64,000 nucleotides of DNA from Chelativorans sp. GTDB taxonomy: Bacteria; Pseudomonadota; Alphaproteobacteria; Rhizobiales; Rhizobiaceae. The notes under the pieces were generated by a model. The model did not search any database and was not told the DNA's origin. It worked only from the letters and a program-made list of their open reading frames with translations. The position numbers and the translations under genes are program-made. Every line of letters begins with the position of its first letter. The first letter of the stretch is position 1. Where the stretch lies: contig NZ_JAPSLH010000003.1 of the NCBI RefSeq assembly GCF_031180965.1, positions 124,001-188,000 of the forward strand, in the 5' to 3' direction. Of the stretch, positions 49,528 to 58,461 are shown piece after piece.

Positions 49528-50433
49528 ATGGCGCGAATCGGCGAAGTCACCACACCAGTTGGACTGCCGGATGCGCTGGTCCGCGCGAGGACGCGTGCCT
49601 CGCTGGTCCCCGACCTCCTGGTGCAGGCGCGCCGCATCGTCGGCAACGTGATCGCCGGCTGGCACGGCCGCCGCCGGCGCGGCATCGGCGAAAACTTCTG
49701 GCAGTTCCGCCCCTATGTGGACGGCGAGGCGGTGGCGCGCATCGACTGGCGGCGCTCCGCCCGCGACGACCATCTTTATTTGCGCGACCGTGAGTGGGAG
49801 GCGGCTCACACGGTCTGGCTCTGGGCCGACCGCTCGCCCTCCATGCTCTATCAGTCCACCCTCGCGGAGGTGTCGAAAGAATCGCGCGCGCTGGTGCTGA
49901 TTCTGGCCCTGGCCGAGCTTCTGTCGCGCAGCGGCGAGCGCATCGCATGGCCCGGCCTCACGGACCCCTTCGCAGCGCGCAACGGCGCCGAGAGGCTGGC
50001 GCAGTATATAAGCCATGCAGAGCCGGGCGCCGGGCGTCCCGACCTCTCGCAAATCCGCCGCTTCTCGGACGTGGTCATCGCCAGCGATTTCCTCGATGCG
50101 CCTGAAGAGACGATGCGCTGGCTCGACCCGCTGGCGCGCGCCGGGGCAAGGGCGCATCTGATCGAGGTCGCCGATCCGGCCGAGGAGAGCTTCCCCTTTG
50201 CCGGCCGGACGGAGTTCCGTGATCCCGAAACAGGCGAGAAGCTCACCTTCGGCCGCGCCGAGACACTGGGCGACGACTATCGCCAGCTCTATCTCGCTCG
50301 GCGCGAGACGCTTTCCCGCTGGTGCAAGAAGCTCGGCTGGAGCTATACGGTGAACCACACGGACAAGCTCGCCTCCGAGGCGCTCATCCGGGTGCACATG
50401 GCTATGACGGCCGAGATGGATGCCGGCCGATGA
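49528..50433 (+). CDS. DUF58 family protein (VWA-like)
   Basis: A 301-residue soluble protein. The N-terminal RRIVGNVIAGWHGRRRRGIGENFWQFRPYVDGEAVARIDWRRSARDDHLYLRDREWEAAHTVWLWADRSPSM holds the DUF58 signature (RxGxGxEFxxxRxYxxGD-like, here GIGENFWQFRPYVDG) and a MIDAS-like DxSxS (DRSPS). It is taken to be the MoxR client; the module occurs in envelope maintenance or folding of respiratory enzymes. The stop overlaps the next gene by ATGA. It lies between moxR and the DUF4159 gene in a tight operon. Confidence 0.94.
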   Translation: MARIGEVTTPVGLPDALVRARTRASLVPDLLVQARRIVGNVIAGWHGRRRRGIGENFWQFRPYVDGEAVARIDWRRSARDDHLYLRDREWEAAHTVWLWADRSPSMLYQSTLAEVSKESRALVLILALAELLSRSGERIAWPGLTDPFAARNGAERLAQYISHAEPGAGRPDLSQIRRFSDVVIASDFLDAPEETMRWLDPLARAGARAHLIEVADPAEESFPFAGRTEFRDPETGEKLTFGRAETLGDDYRQLYLARRETLSRWCKKLGWSYTVNHTDKLASEALIRVHMAMTAEMDAGR

Positions 50434-53261
50434 ATTTTCTGCCGCTTTCCTTCGGCGCACCGATGGTCCTGTGGGGCCTGATCGCCCTGCCGGTGATCTG
50501 GTGGCTGCTGCGGCTTACCCCGCCGCGCCCCCAACAGGAGATTTTCCCGCCGCTCGCTATCCTGGCGCGCCTCGTCAAGCGCGAGGAGACGCCGCACAAG
50601 AGCCCCTGGTGGCTGACGCTTCTGCGGCTGGCGCTCGCGGCGCTGGTGATCCTCGCGCTGGCCGATCCGGTGTTCAACCCGCGTGAACGCATCGCGGTCG
50701 GCGGACGCGCGCTCGCCGTGGTGCTCGACAACGGCTGGGCGTCCGCACCCGATTGGGACCGGCGCGTGGCCACCGCCGCGCGCCTGATCACGGATGCGAG
50801 GGACGACGGCGTGCCGGTGATCCTGGCTCTGACGGCCGAAAGCCCGGCGCAGGATATCGGCCCCTTCGACGCCGAGACGGCGGCCGAGCGGCTCAACGCG
50901 GCCAGGCCCCGCCCAGTGCCGACCGACCGGCCGGCAGCATATGCCCGCGTGGCGGAAGCCCTGCAAAATATGCCGGGCGCCACGCTCGCGGTTCTGACTG
51001 ACGGGCTGGCGGCTGACGGCGACGAAACGGCGTTCCAGAGGCTGTTCGCGGCTGAGCTTTCAGACGTGTTGTGGGTTGGGCCGGACCAGCTTGCGAGCGT
51101 GGCGCTCACCGACAGCGCCAACGAGCCAGACCGCTTCGCGGTAACCGCCATTCGCTCGCAGGGCGAGGCCGGCCCGCGGCAGGTGACCGCCTATGCCGCC
51201 GACGAACAGGGCCGGCGTATCGCCGAGACGGTAATCAGCTTTGGCCCCGGAAGAGCCCAGACGACCGGCGAGATACGCGTGCCCTTCGAGCTGCGCAACG
51301 ATTTTGCCTCCCTCGGCATCGACGGCGAAAACCATGCCGGCGCGCTGCGGCTGCTGGACGAGAACTCACGCCGGCGGCGCGTCGGCCTGCTCTCGCAGAA
51401 CGAGGCCGACCAGGCGCAGCCGCTGCTTTCGCCCCTCTTCTATATTCGCCGCGCCCTCGGGCCCTATGCCGATCTCATCGAGCCGTCCAGCCCCGACCTG
51501 ACCGAGGCCATCCCCGAGCTTCTGAGGCAGCGGCCCGCCGCGATCATCATGGCCGATATCGGCACGCTGCCCGATTCCGTGCGCGAGCCGCTGATCGAAT
51601 GGATGCGCGGAGGCGGCACTCTGATCCGCTTCGCCGGACCGCGGCTTGCGGCGGCCGAATATGACGAGGAGCTCCTGCCCGTACAGTTGCGCACCGGCGA
51701 AAGATCGCTCGGCGGCACACTCTCCTGGTCCGAGCCGCAGGCCGTGACGGAATTCCCGGCGAGCGGCCTGTTCGCCGACCTGGCGCCGCCGCAGGATGTG
51801 ACCGTGAGCCGGCAGGTCCTGGCCGAGCCTTCGGTCGACATCGTAGAGCGCACCTGGGCCAATCTCGCCGACGGCACGCCGCTCGTCACGGGGGCGCCGC
51901 GCGGCGACGGGCGGGTGGTGCTGTTCCATGTGACGCCGGAGGCGACCTGGTCCAACCTGCCGATCTCCGGCACCTTCGTGGAGATGCTGCGGCGCATCGT
52001 GCAGCTCTCGCGCAACCAGGGGCGCATTTCCAACGAGGCGGCAGCATCCGGACAACTGGCGCCCTACCGTATGATCTCGGCGACCGGCACGCTCGTGCCG
52101 CCGCCCCCGGAGGCGGAGCCGCTCAGACCCGGCGAGACCACACCGGTCTCCCTGATCCATCCGCCCGGCCTCTATGGCTCGGAGGAAGGCGTGGTGGCGC
52201 ATAATCTTCTGGCGCCGGACGCGACACTTGCGCCGATTGCCCGCCCGGCGGCCCCCGTGCCGGTTTCGGAGGCGAGTTATGCGTTCGACACCTCGCGCCC
52301 GCTGAAGGCGCCGCTGATGATGGCGGCTCTGGCGCTGCTCGCGTTGGACACGCTGGCCGTGCTGTGGCTCGGCGGATTGCTGCGGCGGCGGCCGGCCCGT
52401 GCGCAAGCGGCGGCAAAAACCTCCGCCCTCGTTGCCGGCGCGCTCGCTCTTGGCCTGCTGGCGCCGGACCGCGCGCTTGCGCAGCAGAGTGACGACCCGC
52501 AGCCAGGCGATGCCGATGCCATCGCCGCCATATCGGCGACGCGCATAGCCTATGTGGTGACCGGCGTCTCCTCGGTGGACGCGGTCAGCCGGGCCGGCAT
52601 CATGGGCCTGTCGCGCTTCCTTGCCGAGAAGACGGCTCTGGAGCCGGGCGAGCCCGCCGCGGTCGACATCGCCACCGACGAGCTCTCCTTTTATCCGCTG
52701 ATCTATTGGCCGATCGACGCCAGCGCGCCGATGCCCTCCGAACAGGCTGTAGCGCGCATTGACGCCTACATGCAGCAGGGCGGCACAGTCCTGTTCGACA
52801 CGCGCGATCAATATGCGGCGGGCTTCGGGTCGGACGGGTCGGTCAGTCCCGAGACGCAGCGCCTGCGCGACATCCTCTCGGGCCTCAACGTGCCGCCGCT
52901 CGAGCCCGTGCCGGAGGATCACGTCCTCACCAAAACCTTCTACATACTCAGCGACTTTCCAGGGCGCTATCGCGGCAGCGCCCTTTGGGTGGAGGCCAGC
53001 GCCGATGCGGAGCGGCGCGCCGACCGGCCGGTGCGCACGGGGGACGGCGTGACGCCGATCATGATCACCGGCAACGATCTCGCAGGCGCCTGGGCGATCG
53101 ACGAGGGCGGCGAGCCGCTTCTGCCGACCGTTCCGGCCGATCCCATGCAGCGCGCCTATGCGCTGCGGGCCGGAGTGAACATCATGATGTATATGCTGAC
53201 CGGCAACTACAAGTCCGACCAGGTGCACGTGCCGGCGCTGCTGGAGAGGCTGGGGCAGTGA
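50430..53261 (+). CDS. DUF4159 membrane protein with N-terminal BatA domain
   Basis: A 943-residue inner-membrane protein. The N-terminus is BatA-like with two helices (about 12-29 and 56-74: FLPLSFGAPMVLWGLIALPVIWWLLRLTPPRP, the LPP-type motif) around a short loop. A VWA-like domain follows (about 85-300), whose MIDAS is worn (VVLDNGWASAP in place of DxSxS). Further beta-rich domains reach a helix at about 627-652, then a second hydrophobic stretch at about 663-685 that reads like a signal sequence (LALGLLAPDRALAQ), and the C-terminal DUF4159 (about 700-943). The part after 685 may be periplasmic. Third gene of the moxR operon. Confidence 0.9.
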   Translation: MNFLPLSFGAPMVLWGLIALPVIWWLLRLTPPRPQQEIFPPLAILARLVKREETPHKSPWWLTLLRLALAALVILALADPVFNPRERIAVGGRALAVVLDNGWASAPDWDRRVATAARLITDARDDGVPVILALTAESPAQDIGPFDAETAAERLNAARPRPVPTDRPAAYARVAEALQNMPGATLAVLTDGLAADGDETAFQRLFAAELSDVLWVGPDQLASVALTDSANEPDRFAVTAIRSQGEAGPRQVTAYAADEQGRRIAETVISFGPGRAQTTGEIRVPFELRNDFASLGIDGENHAGALRLLDENSRRRRVGLLSQNEADQAQPLLSPLFYIRRALGPYADLIEPSSPDLTEAIPELLRQRPAAIIMADIGTLPDSVREPLIEWMRGGGTLIRFAGPRLAAAEYDEELLPVQLRTGERSLGGTLSWSEPQAVTEFPASGLFADLAPPQDVTVSRQVLAEPSVDIVERTWANLADGTPLVTGAPRGDGRVVLFHVTPEATWSNLPISGTFVEMLRRIVQLSRNQGRISNEAAASGQLAPYRMISATGTLVPPPPEAEPLRPGETTPVSLIHPPGLYGSEEGVVAHNLLAPDATLAPIARPAAPVPVSEASYAFDTSRPLKAPLMMAALALLALDTLAVLWLGGLLRRRPARAQAAAKTSALVAGALALGLLAPDRALAQQSDDPQPGDADAIAAISATRIAYVVTGVSSVDAVSRAGIMGLSRFLAEKTALEPGEPAAVDIATDELSFYPLIYWPIDASAPMPSEQAVARIDAYMQQGGTVLFDTRDQYAAGFGSDGSVSPETQRLRDILSGLNVPPLEPVPEDHVLTKTFYILSDFPGRYRGSALWVEASADAERRADRPVRTGDGVTPIMITGNDLAGAWAIDEGGEPLLPTVPADPMQRAYALRAGVNIMMYMLTGNYKSDQVHVPALLERLGQ

Positions 53262-53334
53262 TGGGTGGGGATATGCAAATGTCCTTGAGCTCCAGCCATG
53301 TTTGGCTCGCTGGCCCCGCCACGAGGAGCATGCC

Positions 53335-55407
53335 ATGACCTGGTCAATCAGCTTTGAGCCGCTGTTTTCCTGGACCGTGCTGGGCGCGCTGCTGGTGCCG
53401 CTGGCGCTCCTGATGGCGCTGAGCCTGTTCCTCGGCCGCCGCGGCGCGCTCCTTCGTCTGCTGGCCCTTGCGGCTCTTGCGCTGGCGCTGGTCAACCCGG
53501 TGCTGCTCGAAGAGGAGCGCGAACCGCTGAAGAGCGTGGTCGCCGTGGTGGTGGACGAGAGCCAGAGCCAGGATATCGGCGACCGCGCCGAGACGGCGCG
53601 GCAGGCGGCGGAGGCACTGGCGCAGCGGCTGGAGTCCTTTGACCAGTTCGAGGTGCGGATGGTGGAGGCCGGCCGCGGCGAGGCCGCCGAGGAGCGCACG
53701 GAGACACGCCTGTTCGACGCGCTTTCGGGCGCGCTGCGCGACGTGCCGCCCTCGCGCGTGGCGGGATCGATCATGATCACCGACGGCCAGGTGCACGACG
53801 CGCCGGCCAATGCGTCCGGCCTCAGCGGTCCGCTGCACGCATTGATCACCGGCGAGGAGGATGAGCGCGACCGGCGCATCCGCTTCGAGCGCGCCCCGCG
53901 CTTCGGCATCGTCGAGCAGCCGATGGAGATGACCTACCGCGTGGTGGATTCAGCCGGCGAGACCGAGCCCACGGACGTCGAGGTTTATATCAACGGCGAA
54001 CTGGCGCAGATCGACCAGGCTCCCATCGGCCAGGAGATTCCGCTGGAGGTCACGCTGCCCATCGCCGGCCGCAACATCGTGGAGCTTCGCATCCCCGTTC
54101 AGGAGGGGGAGCTTACGGCTGGCAACAACCGCGCCGTGGCGCTGGTTGACGGGATCCGCGAGAACCTGCGCGTGCTGCTCGTTTCCGGCGAGCCGCACTC
54201 CGGCGAGCGCACCTGGCGCAACCTCCTCAAGTCGGATGCTTCCGTGGACCTCGTCCACTTCACCATCTTGCGTCCGCCGGAAAAGCAGGACGGCACCCCG
54301 ATCAACGAGCTGTCGCTGATCGCCTTTCCCACGCGCGAGCTGTTCGTCGAGAAGATCAACGACTTCGACCTGATCATCTTTGACCGCTACCAGCACCGCG
54401 ACGTGCTGCCGATCCTCTACTACGACTACATCTCCGAATATGTGCAGAATGGCGGAGCGCTGCTGATCGCCGCCGGGCCGGAATTCGCCGGCGAGGAGTC
54501 CATCGCCCGCACGCCGCTAATCTCCGCCCTTCCGGCCCTGCCCAATGGCGAGGTGGTCGAGGCCGGCTTCTATCCGCGCCTCAGCGAAATGGGAAAGCGC
54601 CACCCGGTAACGCGCGCACTCGACGGCTCGGCCTCCGAGCCCCCCGGCTGGAGCCGGTGGTTCCGCATCATCGGCATCGACCAGCCGGACGGCCAGTCGG
54701 TGATGGAGGGGCCGGACGGGCGGCCGCTGCTCCTGCTCGCCCGTGAAGGGGAGGGTCGCGTCGGCATGTTCCTGTCTGACCAGGGCTGGCTCTGGGCGCG
54801 CGGCTATCAGGGCGGCGGACCCTATGTCTCGCTCTACCGCCGCATCGCACACTGGCTGATGAAGGAGCCCGGCCTGGAAGAAGAGAGGCTGACGGCCGAA
54901 GGCCGCGGCATGGTGCTGGAGATCACGCGCCAGACCATGGCTGACGAAGCGGAGCCAGCAACGGTGACGGCGCCCTCCGGCGCCACGCGTGAGGTGCCGC
55001 TAGTGCCGCTGGAGCCGGGACTTTTCCGCGGTACGCTGCAGGCGAGCGAGATCGGCTTATATCAGGTGGCCAATGGCGATCTGACCGCGCTCGCCCATGT
55101 GGGTCCGGTAAACGCGCCGGAATTCGCCGAGACGGTTTCCACGGAGGAGGTGCTTCGGCCCGTGGCGGAGGAGAGCGGCGGCAGCGTTCGCCGGCTGGAG
55201 GCCGGCCTGACTGGGCCGGACCTGCCCAATATCGTGCCCGTGCGGGCGAATGCCAGTGTGGCGGCGGGCCGCGACTGGATTGGCCTCAGGACCACCAATG
55301 ACAGCGTGCTGAAATCCGTCGGCCGAGTGCCCCTCTTCGCCGGCTTCCTCGGCCTGGGGCTCCTGCTGCTTGCCATCGGCGCTATGTGGTATCGCGAGGG
55401 GCGGTAA
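53335..55407 (+). CDS. Large membrane protein with VWA and glutamine-amidotransferase-like domain
   Basis: A 690-residue protein. Helices at about 8-32 and 38-57 at the N-terminus and 664-684 at the C-terminus hold a large soluble region. Near residue 65 there is a MIDAS-like DESQS in VVAVVVDESQSQDI, which fits a VWA fold. The region at about 300-500 (VRVLLVSGEPHSGERTWRNLLKSDASVDLVHFTILRPPEK, then FDLIIFDRYQHRDVLP, NGGALLIAAGPEFAG) is a class I glutamine amidotransferase-like fold without a visible catalytic triad. The start ATG 53335 has AGGAG at 53323-53327. Fourth gene of the moxR operon; the stop overlaps the GNAT start (TAATG). Confidence 0.87.
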   Translation: MTWSISFEPLFSWTVLGALLVPLALLMALSLFLGRRGALLRLLALAALALALVNPVLLEEEREPLKSVVAVVVDESQSQDIGDRAETARQAAEALAQRLESFDQFEVRMVEAGRGEAAEERTETRLFDALSGALRDVPPSRVAGSIMITDGQVHDAPANASGLSGPLHALITGEEDERDRRIRFERAPRFGIVEQPMEMTYRVVDSAGETEPTDVEVYINGELAQIDQAPIGQEIPLEVTLPIAGRNIVELRIPVQEGELTAGNNRAVALVDGIRENLRVLLVSGEPHSGERTWRNLLKSDASVDLVHFTILRPPEKQDGTPINELSLIAFPTRELFVEKINDFDLIIFDRYQHRDVLPILYYDYISEYVQNGGALLIAAGPEFAGEESIARTPLISALPALPNGEVVEAGFYPRLSEMGKRHPVTRALDGSASEPPGWSRWFRIIGIDQPDGQSVMEGPDGRPLLLLAREGEGRVGMFLSDQGWLWARGYQGGGPYVSLYRRIAHWLMKEPGLEEERLTAEGRGMVLEITRQTMADEAEPATVTAPSGATREVPLVPLEPGLFRGTLQASEIGLYQVANGDLTALAHVGPVNAPEFAETVSTEEVLRPVAEESGGSVRRLEAGLTGPDLPNIVPVRANASVAAGRDWIGLRTTNDSVLKSVGRVPLFAGFLGLGLLLLAIGAMWYREGR

Positions 55408-55874
55408 TGATTGTCCGTGACTGCGCCCCTGATGATTTGCCAGCAGTCGTGGACATTCTTGAGGCCAAACGCGCGCAGCTCGCAGCCTATGAGCCGCGGT
55501 TCTGGAAGCAAAGTCCCACCTCACGCGCGACGACAAAGCCATATCTGGCCGAGCTCCTGAAATCTGGGGAGCACGTCTTTCTCGTTGCCGAACACAGCAG
55601 CGGAATCGCTGGGTTCCTGTTGGCCAGCCCCGTTCGGGTCCCGCCGGTCTATGATGCCGGGCCGACTGCGGTGATTGACGATTTCCACGTGGCCGATGAT
55701 GCGATCTGGAATGACGTCGGTGGCGCGCTTCTGACGGAGTTGCGCCTGCGCCTGCGCGAGCGTGGCTTCGTCCAGTTCGTCTTTGTCAGCGCGCATCGCG
55801 ATACCGCGAAGATGCGCTTCCTCCACGAGCAAGGTCTTTCCGAGCACGCGTCCTGGTTCAACGGCGCAATTTGA
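55407..55874 (+). CDS. GNAT family N-acetyltransferase
   Basis: A 155-residue GNAT protein: IVRDCAPDDLPAVVDILEAKRAQL (N-terminal helix), AVIDDFHVADDAIWNDVGGALLTELRLRLRERG (motif A, in which the usual R/Q-x-x-G-x-G/A loop is altered to a DAIWNDVGGA run), FVFVSAHRDTAKMRFLHEQGL (motif B). The substrate is unknown. It overlaps the stop of the moxR operon's last gene (TAATG, 55405-55409), so it is read through from that operon, although its role need not be linked. Confidence 0.85.
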   Translation: MIVRDCAPDDLPAVVDILEAKRAQLAAYEPRFWKQSPTSRATTKPYLAELLKSGEHVFLVAEHSSGIAGFLLASPVRVPPVYDAGPTAVIDDFHVADDAIWNDVGGALLTELRLRLRERGFVQFVFVSAHRDTAKMRFLHEQGLSEHASWFNGAI

Positions 55875-55996
55875 CCGGTTTCGCAGTCGTCGAGGCGGAG
55901 GCCCAGATGCGCTTCGGCGTCATACCGGCTTCATCCGCCGCTCCTAGGCTGGCCTGGTCGAGCGCTCCCTGCGGAGCGGGAAATCAGGAGAAAGTC

Positions 55997-56851
55997 ATGC
56001 TTGCCAAAGCCTTTTGGGCCGCCGTTTCGCTGGCCGCCACGCTGGTCGCTGTGCCCGGTTTTGCACAGGAGGAGCCGCCGGCGATGCAGTCGGAGGTTGT
56101 CGAAGTGTTCGATATCCCGGAGGCCAATCAGGGCATCGGCGTCGATGCCGGGCACTTCTATGCCATCGACAACACGGTGATCGCCAAATACGCCAAGGAC
56201 ACCCGCCAGCTCGTGAAGTCCGTCAACTACGAGGACAGGGGCGCGGTCCATTTCGACAGCGCGGCGGTGGTCGACGGCAGGATCTATGTCGCCCACTCGA
56301 ACTATTCTACCTGGCCGATGACGAGTTCGCTCGAAGTGTTCGACGCTGCGACCCTCGACCACGTGGAGAGCTACAGTTTCGGCATCCAGCTCGGCTCCTT
56401 CACCTGGGTGGACCGGGCACCGGACGGCTCGTGGTGGGGCGGCTTCGCCAACTACAACCGGGTCTTCGACAAGAGCCCTGTCGCCTACGGCAACAAGTTC
56501 AACACACAGGTGGTGCGCTTCACGCCGGAGTGGGAGATCGCCGAGCAATATGTCATTCCCGATGCGATCGTAGAAAAATTCGATGACATGTCGAACTCCG
56601 GCGGCTCCTGGGGGCCGGACGGCAAGCTGTACCTGACGGGCCACGACCCGGCGGAAGCCTATGTCATGGAGGCGCCCGAGATCGGCTCGACGCTGAAATG
56701 GCTGGCTACGGTTCCGCTCGATATTCGCGGCCAGGGCATCGCCTGGGATCGTTCCCAGCCCGACATCCTCTACGGCATCATCCGTGGCAAAGGCGACGAG
56801 CAGAACCGCGTCAGCGTCAACCGCGTCCTGCTGAACAGCGCCGGGCAATAA
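55997..56851 (+). CDS. Exported beta-propeller-like protein of unknown function
   Basis: A 284-residue protein with a Sec signal peptide (MLAKAFWAAVSLAATLVAVP, then GFAQ as cleavage site). The mature part is rich in short strand motifs and Trp/Asp turns: IGVDAGHFYAIDNTVIAKYAKDTRQLVKSV, VVDGRIYVAHSNYSTWPMTSSLEVFDAATLDHVES, GSWWGGFANYN, GPDGKLYLTGHDPAEAYVMEAPE, in the way of six- or seven-bladed propellers (NHL or YncE-like). No cofactor motif is evident. The start ATG 55997 has AGGAG at 55986-55990. It stands alone between the GNAT gene and the higBA locus. Confidence 0.75.
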   Translation: MLAKAFWAAVSLAATLVAVPGFAQEEPPAMQSEVVEVFDIPEANQGIGVDAGHFYAIDNTVIAKYAKDTRQLVKSVNYEDRGAVHFDSAAVVDGRIYVAHSNYSTWPMTSSLEVFDAATLDHVESYSFGIQLGSFTWVDRAPDGSWWGGFANYNRVFDKSPVAYGNKFNTQVVRFTPEWEIAEQYVIPDAIVEKFDDMSNSGGSWGPDGKLYLTGHDPAEAYVMEAPEIGSTLKWLATVPLDIRGQGIAWDRSQPDILYGIIRGKGDEQNRVSVNRVLLNSAGQ

Positions 56852-56941
56852 CGGCGAGGACGGACCGAGGGACCTTCGTGCCTCGGCCCGAACTCAGGCG
56901 CGCATCACGCTCCGGCGGCTGGCTGGATAGCCTTTATGCTT

Positions 56942-56964
56942 AACGTAAATCGTCACAAACGTAA
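56942..56964 (+). promoter_or_regulatory. Direct repeats upstream of higBA
   Basis: Two copies of AACGTAA (56942-56948 and 56958-56964), 16 bases apart, ending eight bases before the higB start. They could be HigA-binding sites or part of the promoter. Confidence 0.35.
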
Positions 56965-56972
56965 TTTGGCAG

Positions 56973-57257
56973 ATGATCCTGAGCTACCGCGACAAACGGA
57001 CCGAGTCTTTTGCCGCAGGGAAGTTCGTTCGGTAATTCCAGGGGTTCGAAAGGCAGGCTTGGAAGCGCCTGGAAATTCTGGACGCAGCGACAAGTCTCGA
57101 CGACTTGCGAGCCTTGCCCAGCAACCGCTTAGAAGCCCTTAAGGGTGATCGAAGCGGCCAGTACAGCATCCGCATCAATCAGCAGTGGCGGATCTGCTTC
57201 GAATGGCCGAAGGGTGCCCCTGGCCCGACGAAGGTTGAAATCGTTGATTACCATTAG
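56973..57257 (+). pseudogene. higB: higB toxin gene with in-frame stop codon
   Basis: A 95-codon frame that reads as a HigB (RelE/ParE superfamily) toxin throughout, except that codon 21 is TAA at 57033. Before it: MILSYRDKRTESFAAGKFVR; after it: FQGFERQAWKRLEILDAATS, then LDDLRALPSNRLEALKGDRS, GQYSIRINQQWRICFEW and the proper end VEIVDYH. The length, the order before higA and the sequence are normal, so one base change is enough to explain it. The short first part cannot be active; no good start lies after the stop codon. A sequencing error is the main alternative. Confidence 0.9.
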
Positions 57258-57266
57258 GAGGTCATC

Positions 57267-57503
57267 ATGGCTCGCCCCCCAATCCATCCCGGCGAAATTC
57301 TTGCCGACGAGCTGGCCGAGTTGGGCATCTCGCCAACGGGGCTGGCCCGGCTCATCAACGTGCCGCCCAACCGCGTGACGCAGATTATCCATGGCCGCCG
57401 GAGCATCACTGGAGACACGGCGCTGCGACTCGGCCACTGGTTCGCAAACAACCCGCAATTCTGGCTCAATCTCCAGAGCGCCTATGACATCCGAGTGGCG
57501 TAA
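57267..57503 (+). CDS. higA: HigA family antitoxin
   Basis: A 78-residue helix-turn-helix antitoxin: PPIHPGEILADELAELGISPTGLARLINVPPNRVTQIIHGRRSITGDTALRLGHWFANNPQFWLNLQSAYDI. The IHPGEIL start, the HGRRSIT turn and the NPQFWLNLQ end mark HigA of the toxin-first pairs. ATG 57267 has AGGAGG at 57256-57261, within the end of higB. All key parts are intact, though its toxin is broken, so it may persist as a stand-alone repressor or as protection against a related toxin elsewhere. It represses the higBA promoter in studied pairs. Confidence 0.93.
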   Translation: MARPPIHPGEILADELAELGISPTGLARLINVPPNRVTQIIHGRRSITGDTALRLGHWFANNPQFWLNLQSAYDIRVA

Positions 57504-57626
57504 GAAAGGGCGGGGGAGGAGATTGCGCGCTTGCCGGTGCGAGAAGGGGCCGCTCAGGAGGGCTCCTGAGCGCACTTTGCCGCCGCCGAAATTCGCCTCG
57601 CAAGCTGTAGAAAGCGCGCCCTGACG

Positions 57627-58196
57627 TCAACCAACCCGTTGAAGCAAAGTTTCCATTGGCGGCGGCGCGGAGAGGATCGCGGCTTCGTTCCCGGCCAGGT
57701 CCTCATGCATGACTATGCCCTTCAGGCCAGCCAAAGCGCCTTCCCTCAGTTCCGCCGCAAGCAGACGGTTCGGATCGACCGGGCGCGGCATGGCGATCTG
57801 GCCGTGCGGGACCCGCTGGAAGCCGAGGGGCCCGTAATAGGGCTCGTCGCCGACCAGCAGCACGACGCCGGCACCTGCCGCGCGGGCTGCTTCCAGCGCG
57901 ATGCGCACCAGCTTCTTGCCGATGCCCTGGTTCTTGTAGGGAGGTCGCACGGCAAGGGGACCTAGCAGAAGCCCTGTGCCCTCGCCTGCGGCGATGCGGG
58001 TCAGCCGGACCGAGGCCACCACCTCCCCGGCACGCAAGGCAACAAAGGAAAGCGCCCGCTCGTGGGGTCCGCCCTCGCGGATCTTGTAGGCTGCCTTGGC
58101 GAAGCGACCCGGGCCGAAGGCCTCCGCATTGATGTCATCGATCGCGGGGTCGTGCGCCGGATCCTCCGGCAGGAAGACGATGTCGGCAAGGGACAT
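57627..58196 (-). CDS. GNAT family N-acetyltransferase (YhbS-like)
   Basis: A 189-residue GNAT. After PAIDDINAEAFGPGRFAKAAYKIREGGPHERALSFVAL come motif A LLLGPLAVRPPYKNQGIGKKLVRIALEAARAAGAG with the QGIGKK pyrophosphate loop and VVLLVGDEPYYGPLGFQRVP, the pattern of YhbS-like acetyltransferases. The start ATG 58196 (MSLADIVFLPEDP) is chosen because the longer frame is a basic, unlikely leader; its Shine-Dalgarno is weak. The substrate is unknown. It is divergent from the glutathionyl-hydroquinone reductase gene (265 bases between starts), in which I find nothing else. Confidence 0.9.
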   Translation of the reverse strand: MSLADIVFLPEDPAHDPAIDDINAEAFGPGRFAKAAYKIREGGPHERALSFVALRAGEVVASVRLTRIAAGEGTGLLLGPLAVRPPYKNQGIGKKLVRIALEAARAAGAGVVLLVGDEPYYGPLGFQRVPHGQIAMPRPVDPNRLLAAELREGALAGLKGIVMHEDLAGNEAAILSAPPPMETLLQRVG

Positions 58197-58461
58197 GGCA
58201 ATGGTTCCGGTGACCTGAAAGGAATTCTCGGGGCGCAGCACGCCTCGGCGAAAACGCCCGCGTCGGGCGCTCAGTCCTTTCGTCGTCGCTCCACCTGGAA
58301 CTTGACCATGCAACATCTCCGAAGCGCCGATCCGCTATCATCAAAAACGCGACCCGTCCACTGGCTGATTGCAGACGGGATATTGACGATACGTCCAGCA
58401 ATTTTGGCTTGGGCCTCGGCCCTCCCTACCCTACATGCCGAGGCAAAGAAGGAGAATGCTG

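Noticed and set aside
51366-53909. Open frame of 847 codons on the minus strand opposite the DUF4159 and VWA genes
   Set aside because: The product is rich in Arg, Gly, Ala and Ser without any domain, and the plus-strand genes are clear. Long antisense frames are common in DNA this rich in G and C.
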